Shown: positions 12,149 to 20,700 of the stretch, piece by piece | Layout: each line of letters opens with the position of its first letter | How positions within the stretch are numbered: the first letter of the stretch is position 1 | Assembly: GCA_018240505.1 (NCBI GenBank) | Contig: JAFEFQ010000250.1 | Location: forward strand, 1 to 48,201 | Length of the DNA stretch: 48,201 nucleotides | Reading direction: 5' to 3' | DNA from: Pseudomonadota bacterium | GTDB taxonomy: Bacteria > Pseudomonadota > Gammaproteobacteria > Xanthomonadales > Rhodanobacteraceae | Program-made: the position numbers and the translations under genes | The notes under the pieces: generated by a model | The model's database searches: none | What the model was told of the DNA's origin: nothing | What the model saw: the letters and a program-made list of their open reading frames with translations, nothing else

Positions 12149-12799
12149 ATGAACGGGAAACCGATCGCCATCCTCGGCGGCACTTTCGACCCCGTGCACA
12201 ACGGTCATCTGCGCGTCGCCTGGGAAGCGGCCGAGGCGCTCGACGCGCAGGTGCGCCTGATGCCCGCGCACGTGCCGCCGCACAAGCCCGCGCCGCTCGC
12301 GAGCGCGGCGCAGCGCGTGGACATGCTCGAGCGCGCGCTCGTCGGCCAGCCGCGCCTCGTCGTCGACACGCGCGAACTGCGCCGCGAAGGCGCGTCGTAT
12401 ACCGTGGACACGCTGCGCGGCCTGCGCGCCGAGTTCGGCGAGGCGCAGCCGCTGATCCTGCTCGTCGGCGCCGACGCGTTCGGTTCGCTGCCGACCTGGC
12501 GCGAGTGGCGGCAACTGTTCCGCCTCGCCCACATCGTCATGCTGACGAGGCCCGGACGCACCGAACCGTGGTCGGGCGAACTCGTCGGCGAAGCGGTGCC
12601 GCGCCGCGCGCGTTCGCCGCGCGAACTGCAGGAGGCGCCGGCCGGCAAGGTGCTGAGCATCCCGGTCACGCCGTTGGACATTTCGGCCAGCCAGGTGCGT
12701 GCGCTGCTCGCCGCCGGGCGCGAGCCGCGCTGGCTGATTCCGGAGGCATTGCTGGCCGATCCGGCAATCCTCTCGCCGTATCGGCGCGCGGCAAAGTAG
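12149..12799 (+). CDS. nadD: Nicotinate-nucleotide adenylyltransferase
   Basis: A 216-residue enzyme that joins ATP and nicotinate mononucleotide to make deamido-NAD in NAD synthesis. The nucleotidyltransferase motif GGTFDPVHNGHL (residues 9-20) includes the catalytic histidines, and ISASQVRALLAAGR near the C-terminus is the second signature (ISSTxIR type). The ATG at 12149 is the only start that places the motif at its usual distance from the N-terminus; the longer frame overlaps holA. The order holA-nadD-rsfS-rlmH is conserved in gammaproteobacteria. Confidence 0.96.
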   Translation: MNGKPIAILGGTFDPVHNGHLRVAWEAAEALDAQVRLMPAHVPPHKPAPLASAAQRVDMLERALVGQPRLVVDTRELRREGASYTVDTLRGLRAEFGEAQPLILLVGADAFGSLPTWREWRQLFRLAHIVMLTRPGRTEPWSGELVGEAVPRRARSPRELQEAPAGKVLSIPVTPLDISASQVRALLAAGREPRWLIPEALLADPAILSPYRRAAK

Positions 12800-12941
12800 G
12801 CAGGGTTGCACCGTATCGGCGCAAGTGCTGAACCCTCGCCGGATCGTCACGCGGCCGACACTTCCCTCGCCCCCAAATCGGCGTATATTCTGGCCGCGCG
12901 GGTTTCCGCCCGCCCGTGCATTCGACCAAGGTGATACGTTT

Positions 12942-13508
12942 TTGCCTACTTCGACCAAAACCCCATCGACCCGCGCGCCGCGCAAGACGGCTGGCGCGAA
13001 ATCCGCAGCGAAAAGCCCTGCGTCGAAATCCGTCGCGAAAAAGGCCGCCGTGAAAACGGCGAGCAAGGCGGCGAAGAAACCCGCGAAGAAAGTCGTCGCG
13101 GCGAAGCCGAAAAAAGTTTCGGCGCCGAAACCGAAGAAACCCCAGCTTCCCACCGACCCGGTCGAACTGCTGCGCCTGCGCGTGTTGACCGCGCTCGACG
13201 ATCTCAAGGCGCAGAACGTGCAGGAGATCGACGTGCGCGGCAAGACCTCGATCGCCGACATCATGGTCGTCGCGACCGGCACGTCGACGCGCCACGTCAA
13301 GTCGCTCGCCGATGAAGTGGTCAAGTTCGCCAAGCAGGCCGGCATGGCGCCGCTCGGTGTCGAAGGTCAGCGCGAGGCCGAATGGGTGCTCGTCGATCTC
13401 GGCGACATCATCGTCCACGTCATGCTGCCGCGCGTGCGCGAGTTCTACGGATTGGAGCGGTTGTGGACCGTGGGCGACGACATGGCGCGGGCGGCGGTTG
13501 CCGGTTGA
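12942..13508 (+). CDS. rsfS: Ribosomal silencing factor RsfS with a basic N-terminal extension
   Basis: The C-terminal 110 residues (from PTDPVELLRLRVLTALDDLKAQ) are a standard RsfS domain that binds ribosomal protein uL14 and blocks subunit joining. Its conserved elements DVRGKTSIADIMVVATGTS, EGQREAEWVLVDLGDIIVHVM and REFYGLERLW are all visible. In front of it is an unusual 70-75 residue tail made mostly of Lys, Ala, Pro, Ser and Thr (KKAAVKT, KAAKKPAKK), like histone H1 or AlgP tails. The TTG at 12942 is preferred because AAGGTGA lies 7 bases before it. No ATG in this frame gives a normal-sized RsfS without the tail. A 142-base gap separates it from nadD. Confidence 0.88.
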   Translation: MPTSTKTPSTRAPRKTAGAKSAAKSPASKSVAKKAAVKTASKAAKKPAKKVVAAKPKKVSAPKPKKPQLPTDPVELLRLRVLTALDDLKAQNVQEIDVRGKTSIADIMVVATGTSTRHVKSLADEVVKFAKQAGMAPLGVEGQREAEWVLVDLGDIIVHVMLPRVREFYGLERLWTVGDDMARAAVAG

Positions 13509-13566
13509 TCCGGTCGGCCCGGTTGCAGCGAATGGCGCGTGACGTGCCGCGTATGGTTGATGGACC

Positions 13567-14037
13567 ATGCGCGCCAGCCTGATCGCCGTCGGCGAGAAGA
13601 TGCCTGCGTGGGTCAGCGAAGGCTACAACGAATACGCCAAGCGCCTGTCGCATGAGCTGCCGCTGCAGCTCGTCGAAATCGCGAGCAAGTTGCGCGGGCG
13701 CACGAACGACACCGCGCGCGTGATCGCCGACGAAGGCGCGCTGATGCTCGCGGCGATTCCGAAAGGCGCAAACGTGATCGCACTCGACGGCCGCGGCAAG
13801 GCGCTCAGCAGCGAACAACTCGCCGAACAACTCGCGCGCTGGCGCATGGACGGGCGCGATCTGGCCTTCCTCGTCGGCGGGCCGGAAGGCCTGGCGCCCG
13901 CGGCGCTGGAGCGCGCGAACCAGAGCTGGTCGCTCGGCCCGGCGACGCTGCCGCATCCGCTCGTGCGCATCCTCCTCGCCGAGCAGCTGTATCGCGCGGT
14001 GAGTCTGCTCGGCAACCATCCCTATCATCGTGGGTGA
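13567..14037 (+). CDS. rlmH: 23S rRNA pseudouridine-1915 N3-methyltransferase
   Basis: A 156-residue SPOUT-family methyltransferase acting on helix 69 of 23S rRNA. The SAM-binding trefoil-knot motifs are clear: IALDGRGKALSSEQ, LAFLVGGPEGL and the C-terminal LPHPLVRILLAEQLYRA, which ends in the invariant NHPYHRG tail. Length is exactly that of the family. It follows rsfS after 58 bases, as in other gammaproteobacteria. Confidence 0.97.
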   Translation: MRASLIAVGEKMPAWVSEGYNEYAKRLSHELPLQLVEIASKLRGRTNDTARVIADEGALMLAAIPKGANVIALDGRGKALSSEQLAEQLARWRMDGRDLAFLVGGPEGLAPAALERANQSWSLGPATLPHPLVRILLAEQLYRAVSLLGNHPYHRG

Positions 14038-14116
14038 GGACAGGCTGTGATGTTCGCGCGGCGCGGCGCAGCGGCCCAACTGCTACCATCGCGACTGCGC
14101 GATCCGGGAAGTGGGC

Positions 14117-15445
14117 ATGGCCGCAGGCGAACAGGAACTGGAATGTGACGTGCTGGTGGTCGGCGGCGGTCCCGGCGGCTCGACCGCGGCAACGCTGTTG
14201 CAGCGCGCCGGCAGGCGCGTGATCCAGCTCGAGAAGGACCGGCATCCGCGTTTCCACATCGGCGAATCTTTGCTGCCGGCGAACCTGCCGATCTTCGACC
14301 GGCTCGGCGTCGCCGACAAGGTGCGTGCGCTTGGCGTGCACAAGGCCGGCGCGGATTTCCCCGACGGCGCCGGCGGCCACCAGACCTTCCGTTTTCGCAA
14401 CGCGCTGGGGACGACACCGCCGCACGCGTATCAGGTCAAGCGCGAGGAATTCGATGCGATGCTGTTCGAGCACGCGCGCGCCAGCGGCGTCGACGCGCGC
14501 GACGGGGTCAAGGTCGAACGCGTCGACATCGACGGCATCGGCGCGGTGACCGCGCATGCGCAGGTCCGCGACGGCGCCGCATTGACCGTGCGCGCGAAAT
14601 ATCTCGTCGATGCGAGCGGACGCGACACACTGCTCGCGAACCAGTTCAAGCTCAAGCGCAAGAACGACCGGCACCAGAGCGCGGCGATCTTCGCCCACTA
14701 TCGCGGCGTGCAACTGCGTGAGGGCGAGGACGCCGGCAACATCAGCATCTACCGCTTCGACCAGGGCTGGTGCTGGATCATTCCGCTGCGCGACGGCCTG
14801 ACCAGCGTCGGCTGCGTGTGCTGGCCCGGACACCTCAAGCAGCGCCGCGGCGACAACGCCGGCTTCCTCGACGCGACGCTGCGATCGATGCCGCAGGCCT
14901 GGCAGCGCATGACCCAGGCCGAGCGCGTGTCCGCCATCCGCGTCACCGGCAACTATTCGTATACCTCTACGCGCATGTGCGGGCCGGGTTGGGTCATGGT
15001 CGGCGACGCCTGCGCCTTCGTCGATCCGGTGTTCTCCTCGGGCGTCTACCTGGCCATGGACAACGCGGAGCAGGCCGCGGCGATGATCGACACCGTTCTC
15101 GCCAGGCCGTCGCGCGAAACCGTCCTGCAGGCAGCGTACGCGAAGCGCATCGAGCGCGGCCTGCGCGTGTTTTCGTGGTTCATCTACCGCTTCAATTCGC
15201 CGGTGATGCGGCAGATGTTCGCCAGCCCGCGCAACACCTGGCGCATCGAGGATGGCGTGGTGTCGATGCTCGCCGGCGACGTGTTCGACAATGCGCCGGT
15301 GATGCGGCGCATCGCACTGTTCAAATTGATCTATGCCGCCGTCGGCCTTGCCGACCTGCGCCGCTGGATGGGCGAGTGGCGCGAGCGCCGGCGCCAGGCC
15401 GGGATCGACTTCAGCGGCGGCAATACGCCGGTGGATCCTACCTGA
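14117..15445 (+). CDS. FAD-dependent halogenase-like oxidoreductase
   Basis: A 442-residue flavoprotein of the p-hydroxybenzoate hydroxylase fold. The FAD-binding GGGPGGST is at about 17-24, GESLLP follows near 50, and WCWIIP (218-223) fits the WxWxIP signature used to separate flavin halogenases from monooxygenases. The second FAD motif [15 protein letters not shown] is present. Halogenases of this kind chlorinate aromatic rings, sometimes on a carrier protein. No carrier protein, flavin reductase or biosynthetic genes are nearby, so the substrate is unknown and a non-halogenating oxidase role is possible. The ATG at 14117 follows a GGGAAG; a GTG six bases upstream is an alternative. The gene sits between rlmH and maf, 10 bases before maf. 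Confidence 0.8.
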   Translation: MAAGEQELECDVLVVGGGPGGSTAATLLQRAGRRVIQLEKDRHPRFHIGESLLPANLPIFDRLGVADKVRALGVHKAGADFPDGAGGHQTFRFRNALGTTPPHAYQVKREEFDAMLFEHARASGVDARDGVKVERVDIDGIGAVTAHAQVRDGAALTVRAKYLVDASGRDTLLANQFKLKRKNDRHQSAAIFAHYRGVQLREGEDAGNISIYRFDQGWCWIIPLRDGLTSVGCVCWPGHLKQRRGDNAGFLDATLRSMPQAWQRMTQAERVSAIRVTGNYSYTSTRMCGPGWVMVGDACAFVDPVFSSGVYLAMDNAEQAAAMIDTVLARPSRETVLQAAYAKRIERGLRVFSWFIYRFNSPVMRQMFASPRNTWRIEDGVVSMLAGDVFDNAPVMRRIALFKLIYAAVGLADLRRWMGEWRERRRQAGIDFSGGNTPVDPT

Positions 15446-15455
15446 GGCAGACCCG

Positions 15456-16028
15456 ATGCTCTATCTCGCTTCGCAATCCCCGCGCCGCCGCGAGTTGCTC
15501 GAACAGATCGGCGTGCGCTTCGGCACCGTCCAGCTCGATCTGCCCGAGGTGCGCGCGCCGGGCGAACCGCCCGCGGACTACGTCAGCCGCGTCGCGCGCG
15601 AGAAGGCCGGCGCGGGTCTGTTGAAACTGTCGGGCGTCCGCGGAGCCGTCGTACTCGGCGGCGACACCGAAGTCGTGCTCGACGACGAGGTGTTCGGCAA
15701 GCCGGCGGATCGCGCGCATGCGGTCGCGATGTTGCGCAAGCTGTCGGGCCGCACGCACGAGGTGGTCTCGGCGGTCTGGCTGGTCAGCGCCGGGCGCGAG
15801 GACCACGCGATCTCGCGCACCGCCGTCACCTTCCCCGCACTCGACGAGGCGACGATCGCCGCCTATGTCGACAGCGGCGAGCCGATGGGCCGCGCCGGCG
15901 CCTACGCGATCCAGGGGCGCGCCGCCGCCTTCGTCAGCCGCATCGACGGCAGCTATTCGGGCGTGATGGGACTGCCGTTGTTCGAAACCACCCAGCTGTT
16001 GCACCGCTTCGGGATTGGCGCGAGCTGA
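15456..16028 (+). CDS. Maf-family nucleoside triphosphate pyrophosphatase
   Basis: A 190-residue Maf protein, probably a house-cleaning enzyme that hydrolyses dTTP/UTP or modified NTPs to monophosphates. The N-terminal [12 protein letters not shown] is the family signature with its Ser-x-Arg-Arg. The catalytic aspartate is in [16 protein letters not shown] (usually GADT), and [13 protein letters not shown] supplies the conserved Gln. The C-terminus [13 protein letters not shown] is typical of the YhdE group, consistent with its place just upstream of rng. It starts 10 bases after the flavoprotein gene. Confidence 0.93.
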   Translation: MLYLASQSPRRRELLEQIGVRFGTVQLDLPEVRAPGEPPADYVSRVAREKAGAGLLKLSGVRGAVVLGGDTEVVLDDEVFGKPADRAHAVAMLRKLSGRTHEVVSAVWLVSAGREDHAISRTAVTFPALDEATIAAYVDSGEPMGRAGAYAIQGRAAAFVSRIDGSYSGVMGLPLFETTQLLHRFGIGAS

Positions 16029-16053
16029 CCTCGATCCGGTCCGCAACGCAAGA

Positions 16054-16083
16054 TCGACAAGCCCCGCCCCGCCAAGCTATAAA
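16054..16083 (+). promoter_or_regulatory. Possible sigma-70 promoter for rng
   Basis: TCGACA (16054-16059) and TATAAA (16078-16083) are spaced by 18 bases in the 86-base gap between maf and rng. The -10 match is good and the -35 moderate. It would give a leader of about 25 bases before the TTG start of rng. Confidence 0.4.
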
Positions 16084-16114
16084 CGCACTGAGAAAAATTG
16101 CGGAAGCTGCGGCC

Positions 16115-17656
16115 TTGTCTGAGGAAATCCTGATCAACGTCACGCCGCGCGAAACCCGCGTCGGCGTGGTGGAAAACGGCGTGCTGCAGGAAGTGCACGT
16201 CGAGCGCGCGCTCCGGCGCGGCTACGTCGGCAACATCTACCGCGGCCGCGTCAGCCGGGTGATGCCGGGCATGCAGGCGGCGTTCGTCGAGGTGGGGCTG
16301 GAGCGTGCGGCGTTCCTGCACGCCAACGACATCGTGCGTTCTGTACCGGTAGGCAACGGCGAGGGTCAGGAAGGCGAGAACGGCGAAGTGGCCGCGATGT
16401 CGACGCCGCCGATAAGCGAACTCGTGCACGAGGGGCAGGACATCATCGTCCAGGTGGTCAAGGACCCGATCGGCAGCAAGGGCGCGCGCCTGACGACGCA
16501 TCTCTCGATCCCTTCGCGCTATCTGGTCCTGCTGCCGTACGCGAAGATGATCGGCGTGTCGGTGCGCATCGAAGACGAGGCCGAGCGCGTGCGCCTGAAG
16601 GACATCGTGCAGGAATTGACCGTTCAGCAGCCGACGGATTCCAGCCCTCAGCCCTCAGTCCTCAGCCCTCAGCCCCCGCAACTCGGCTACATCGTGCGCA
16701 CGAACGCGGAGGGCGCCTCGCGCGATGCGCTGGCCGACGACGTCGCCTACCTCGGCCGGGTCTGGCGCGTGGTCCAGGAGAACATGCGCCGGGTCGAGCC
16801 GCGTGCGCGCGTCTACGAGGAACTCGCACTGCCGCTGCGTGCGCTGCGCGACATGATGCGCGAGGACGTGGAGAAGGTGCGCGTGGATTCGCGCGAGACC
16901 TACGAGAAAACCATCGCGTTCACGCAGAAATTCATGCCGGCTTTGGCAGAACGTATCGAATTGTACTCGGGAGAGCGGCCGATCTTCGACCTGTACGGCG
17001 TCGAGGACGAGATTCAGCGTGCGCTCAAGAAGGAAGTGCCATTGAAGTCGGGCGGCTATCTCATTGTCGACCAGACCGAGGCGATGACCACGATCGACGT
17101 CAACACCGGCGCGTTTCTCGGCCACCGCAATCTCGAGGAGACGGTGTACAAGACCAACCTCGAGGCCGCGCAGGCGGCCGCGCGCCAGCTGCGCCTGCGC
17201 AACCTCGGCGGCATCATCATCATCGACTTCATCGACATGACCGACGCCGAGCACAAGCGCCAGGTGCTGCGCATGCTCGAGAAGTCGCTCGCCCACGACC
17301 ACGCCAAGACGACCGTGTACGAGATGTCGAGCCTGGGCCTGGTCGAGATGACGCGCAAGCGCACGACTGAAAGCCTCGAGCGCCAGCTGTGCGAGCCATG
17401 CCCGGCCTGCGACGGCCGCGGCAGCGTCAAGACCGCCGAGACGGTGACCTACGAGATCTTCCGCGAGATCACGCGCGCGGTGCGCCAGTTCGAGGCATCG
17501 AGCCTGCTCGTGCTCGCCGCGCAGAAGGTGGTCACGCGCATCCTCGATGAGGAGTCGGCGGCGGTCGCGGAACTGGAGGAGTTCACCGGCAAGACGATCC
17601 GTTTCCAGGCCGAGGAGCACTACGCTCAGGAGCAGTACGATGTGGTGCTTCTTTAG
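16115..17656 (+). CDS. rng: Ribonuclease G, with a repeat-encoded insertion
   Basis: A 513-residue endoribonuclease of the RNase E/G family that matures 16S rRNA 5' ends and degrades mRNA. The S1 domain lies early (GNIYRGRVSRVMPGMQAAFVE), catalytic acidic residues are in DVNTGAFLGHRN and IDFIDM, and the zinc-link motif is CPACDGRG. The start is TTG at 16115 (SEEILINVTP), preceded by GGAAG. E. coli Rng is 489 residues; most of the extra length here is a Pro/Ser/Gln-rich stretch at about residues 169-188 that is encoded by heptamer repeats and falls between RLKDIVQEL and YIVRTNAEG, which are almost adjacent in E. coli. The frame stays open through it. The stop codon TAG overlaps the first base pairs of another repeat array. 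Confidence 0.96.
   Translation: MSEEILINVTPRETRVGVVENGVLQEVHVERALRRGYVGNIYRGRVSRVMPGMQAAFVEVGLERAAFLHANDIVRSVPVGNGEGQEGENGEVAAMSTPPISELVHEGQDIIVQVVKDPIGSKGARLTTHLSIPSRYLVLLPYAKMIGVSVRIEDEAERVRLKDIVQELTVQQPTDSSPQPSVLSPQPPQLGYIVRTNAEGASRDALADDVAYLGRVWRVVQENMRRVEPRARVYEELALPLRALRDMMREDVEKVRVDSRETYEKTIAFTQKFMPALAERIELYSGERPIFDLYGVEDEIQRALKKEVPLKSGGYLIVDQTEAMTTIDVNTGAFLGHRNLEETVYKTNLEAAQAAARQLRLRNLGGIIIIDFIDMTDAEHKRQVLRMLEKSLAHDHAKTTVYEMSSLGLVEMTRKRTTESLERQLCEPCPACDGRGSVKTAETVTYEIFREITRAVRQFEASSLLVLAAQKVVTRILDEESAAVAELEEFTGKTIRFQAEEHYAQEQYDVVLL
16643..16677 (+). repeat. Heptamer tandem repeat (AGCCCTC x5) inside rng
   Basis: Five consecutive 7-base units AGCCCTC, AGCCCTC, AGTCCTC, AGCCCTC and AGCCCCC lie within the RNase G frame and encode SPQPSVLSPQPP-type residues. 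The same heptamer, in both orientations, builds the inverted repeat at 17655-17748. Loss or gain of one unit would shift the reading frame. Confidence 0.85.
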
Positions 17657-17748
17657 GGCTGAGGGCCGAGGGCTGAGGGCTGAGGAGCAAAAGCCTCACC
17701 GCTTGGCGCGTTCCTGCTCCGGCCCTCATCCCTCAGCCCTCGGCCCTG
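17655..17748. repeat. Heptamer inverted repeat filling the rng-yhdP gap
   Basis: Arm one (17655-17682) is four units of AGGGCTG with one variant, and arm two (17721-17748) is four units of the complementary GGCCCTC/AGCCCTC type. Complementarity extends inward through AGCA/TGCT, so a transcript could form a stem of more than 25 pairs around a loop of about 25 bases. It starts inside the rng stop codon and ends ten bases before the yhdP start. There is no T-tract, so it is a REP-like or mRNA-processing structure more than a classical terminator. Confidence 0.8.
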
Positions 17749-17758
17749 AGTTCGGCCC

Positions 17759-20700
17759 GTGACTCCCTGGCGCCGCCATCTGCACCGTGCGCAATGGTGG
17801 CTGTTCGGGCTGCTGGCGACATTCGCGATCCTCATGGCGATCGTGAGCAGCGCGACCCAGCTCGTCGTGCTGCCGTGGCTGACGAACCATCCCGAATGGG
17901 TCGGCGCCAAACTCGCCGAGGTGTTGCATCGCCCGGTCGCGATCGACCGGCTCGAGGCGCGCTGGGAGCGCACCGGGCCGCTGCTCAACCTGACCGGCGT
18001 GCATCTCGGCGCGATGCCGGCCGCCGCCGCCCAGGCCGCGGCGGAGCAGACGCTGAACCTCGTCAGCGCCGGCCTGAAGATCAATTTCTTCGCCTGGGTG
18101 ATGCCGGGTGCGAGTTGGACCGAGATCCGCCTGTCCGGCATCGAGCTCGATCTGGTGCGCGACGCACGGGGCGAGTGGCACCTGCGCGGGCTCGATACCG
18201 GCAACGGCGCTGCCAGCAATCCGAATCCGGACGACAGCGCGCTGTTCAGCCTCGGCACCGTCGTCGTGCGCGAGGCCAGGCTCAACATCGCCGACGAGCC
18301 GAACGCCAAGCACTTCAAGCTCGGCGCCGACGAACTGCGCCTCGTCGCGCACGGCGACTTCCTGCGCGCGCTCGCGCGCGTGCGCAACCTCGAGAATGAT
18401 TCTGCGCCGCTCAACGCCGTGGTCGAGTACGATCGCGGCCGGCGCGACGGCCGCGCCTATCTCGGCGGCGCCGACGTCGATCTTGCCGCGGTGTTGCGCA
18501 ACTATCCGCTGGCCGGCCTCGTCGTCGAACGCGGTGGCGGCAAGCTGCAGGTCTGGGCCTGGCTCAAGGCCGGCGAAGTCAGCGAGGTGCGCGCCGAGGT
18601 CGACCTGGCCAGGCTCGTGCTGACCACGCACACCTCGATCAAGCTCGACGACAAGCACGATTTTCTGCCGCACGTCGGCATCGACAGCCTCGCCTTCGGC
18701 GCGCGCTGGCGGCGCGAGGAGGATGGCTTCAGCGCCGATGTCGCCGACCTGAAGATCGTCCGTCAGGGCGAGGCGCTGGCACCGGCGGAACTGCATCTGC
18801 GCCGGCGCTATCCGGCAGGCGACCACCACGCAACGCCCGAGCACACGCTCGGCATCGGCGCGCTCGATCTCGGCATCGTCGCGAGCGCGGCGATGCTGGT
18901 CGACACGCTGCCGGCCGACCTGCGGCGCTGGTTGTACGCGGGCAATCCGACCGGCGAGCTAGCGCGCGCGACGCTGCGTTTCGTCGATGCGAAGGATTTT
19001 GACGCCGCCGCGCAACTCGATGGCCTCGGCGCGCACGCGTTCGGCAAGATCCCTGGCGCGAGTGGCCTTGCCGGCCTGCTGTTCGCCGACCAGGATGCGG
19101 TCACGTTCGACCTGCCGCAGCACAACGCGTTCGCCGTGCTGCTGCCGAAGGTGTTTCGCGAACCGTTGAGCTTCGCCGAATTCCACGGCAGCGTCTCCGC
19201 GTATCACGCCGACGACGCATGGCGCATCGAGACCGACGCACTGCATTTCGAGAACACGACGCCGGGCAGGAGTTACGCCGGCGAACTGCGCGGCGCGGCC
19301 GAGATCTTCGATGCCGGCGGCAAGCCCGCGCTCGATCTCGCCGCCGTCGTCAGCCATGCCGACGTCGCGGCGGCGAAGCGCTTCTGGCCGCTCGGCGTCA
19401 TGTCGCCACACGCAATCGAATGGCTCGACCGCGCGCTCGACGCGGGTCAGGTCACGAGCGGACGCGCGGTGTTCCGCGGCAACCTCGCCGACTGGCCGTT
19501 CCGCAACAACGCGGGGCGCTTCGAGGCCAGCGCCGATGTCGCCGACCTGCGCTTTCGCTATCTCGGCGACTGGCCAGCGATCGAGCATGCTCACGCACTG
19601 GTCGGCTTCGTCAACGCCGGCCTGCACACCGATACCGACGGCGGCAGCCTGCAGGGTGTGAAAGTCGGCAAAGCCAGCGTCGACATAAGCGATTACGGCG
19701 AGGGCACGCTCGAGATCAGCGCCAATGCGCAGGGCGGCGGTCGCGACCTGCTCGGTTTCGTCAAGGCGTCGCCGCTCGGCACGGAGTTCGCGGCACCCCT
19801 GCTCGGCGTCGACGTCGGCGGCCAGGGCAAGGTCGATTTCGCGCTGCGTGCGCCGATGAAGCCGATCGAAAATTTCCAGATCGACGGCAAGGTGCAACTC
19901 GCCGACGCCGATCTTGCCGACGCCAAGTACGACCTGAAATTCGACAAGGCTTCGGGCCTGCTGCGCTTCAACCGCAGCGGGTTTTCCGCCGACCAGCTCG
20001 CGACCACGTTCAAGGGCAAGCCGGCGAAGTTCTCGCTCGCGGTCGGCGGTTACGTCGGCGAGGCGAAACATGCGGTCGAGGGCAAGGTCGATGTGCGCCA
20101 GCCGGTGAACGAGGTGATCGATGCCTACGCCACGTCGCTGGCCGGCTACAAGAAATATCTGTCGGGCGAGACGAACTGGACCGCGCAGTTCAGCGTCGAT
20201 CGCGACGACGCCAAGGACAAAACCGGCAGCGGTCAGCAGATGATCGTGACCTCGGACCTGCGCGGCGTCGGCATCGATCTGCCCGTGCCGCTGAAAAAAT
20301 CTGCCGACGCCGCGTTGCCGCTGAAGCTCGTGCTCGGCCTGCCGTTCATCGGTGCGAGCATCGATGCGAGCCTCGGCGACATCCTCAACCTGCGCGGCAG
20401 GCTGCCGACGCCGACTGCGCCGTTCGCGGCGAACGTGATCTTCGGCGGCGAGGCGACCGGCGTATTGCCGAAGTCGGGCATCGCGATCGGCGGCGCGGCG
20501 CGCACACTCGACCTGTCCGGCTGGATGAGCTTCGCCGCGGACGACAGCGGCGGCGGTGGCGGCGGCGATGTGCTGCAGGGCGTCGACGTGCGCACCTCCT
20601 CGCTCGTCGCCTGGGATCGCGATCTCGGCGAGGCGAAGGTGCGCGTCGGCCTCGGCGCGGATACGGTGCGCGTCGACCTCGATGGCGCACGCATCGAGGG

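Noticed and set aside
16643..17748. CRISPR array
   Set aside because: The repeats are contiguous 7-base units without spacers, and no cas genes are present.
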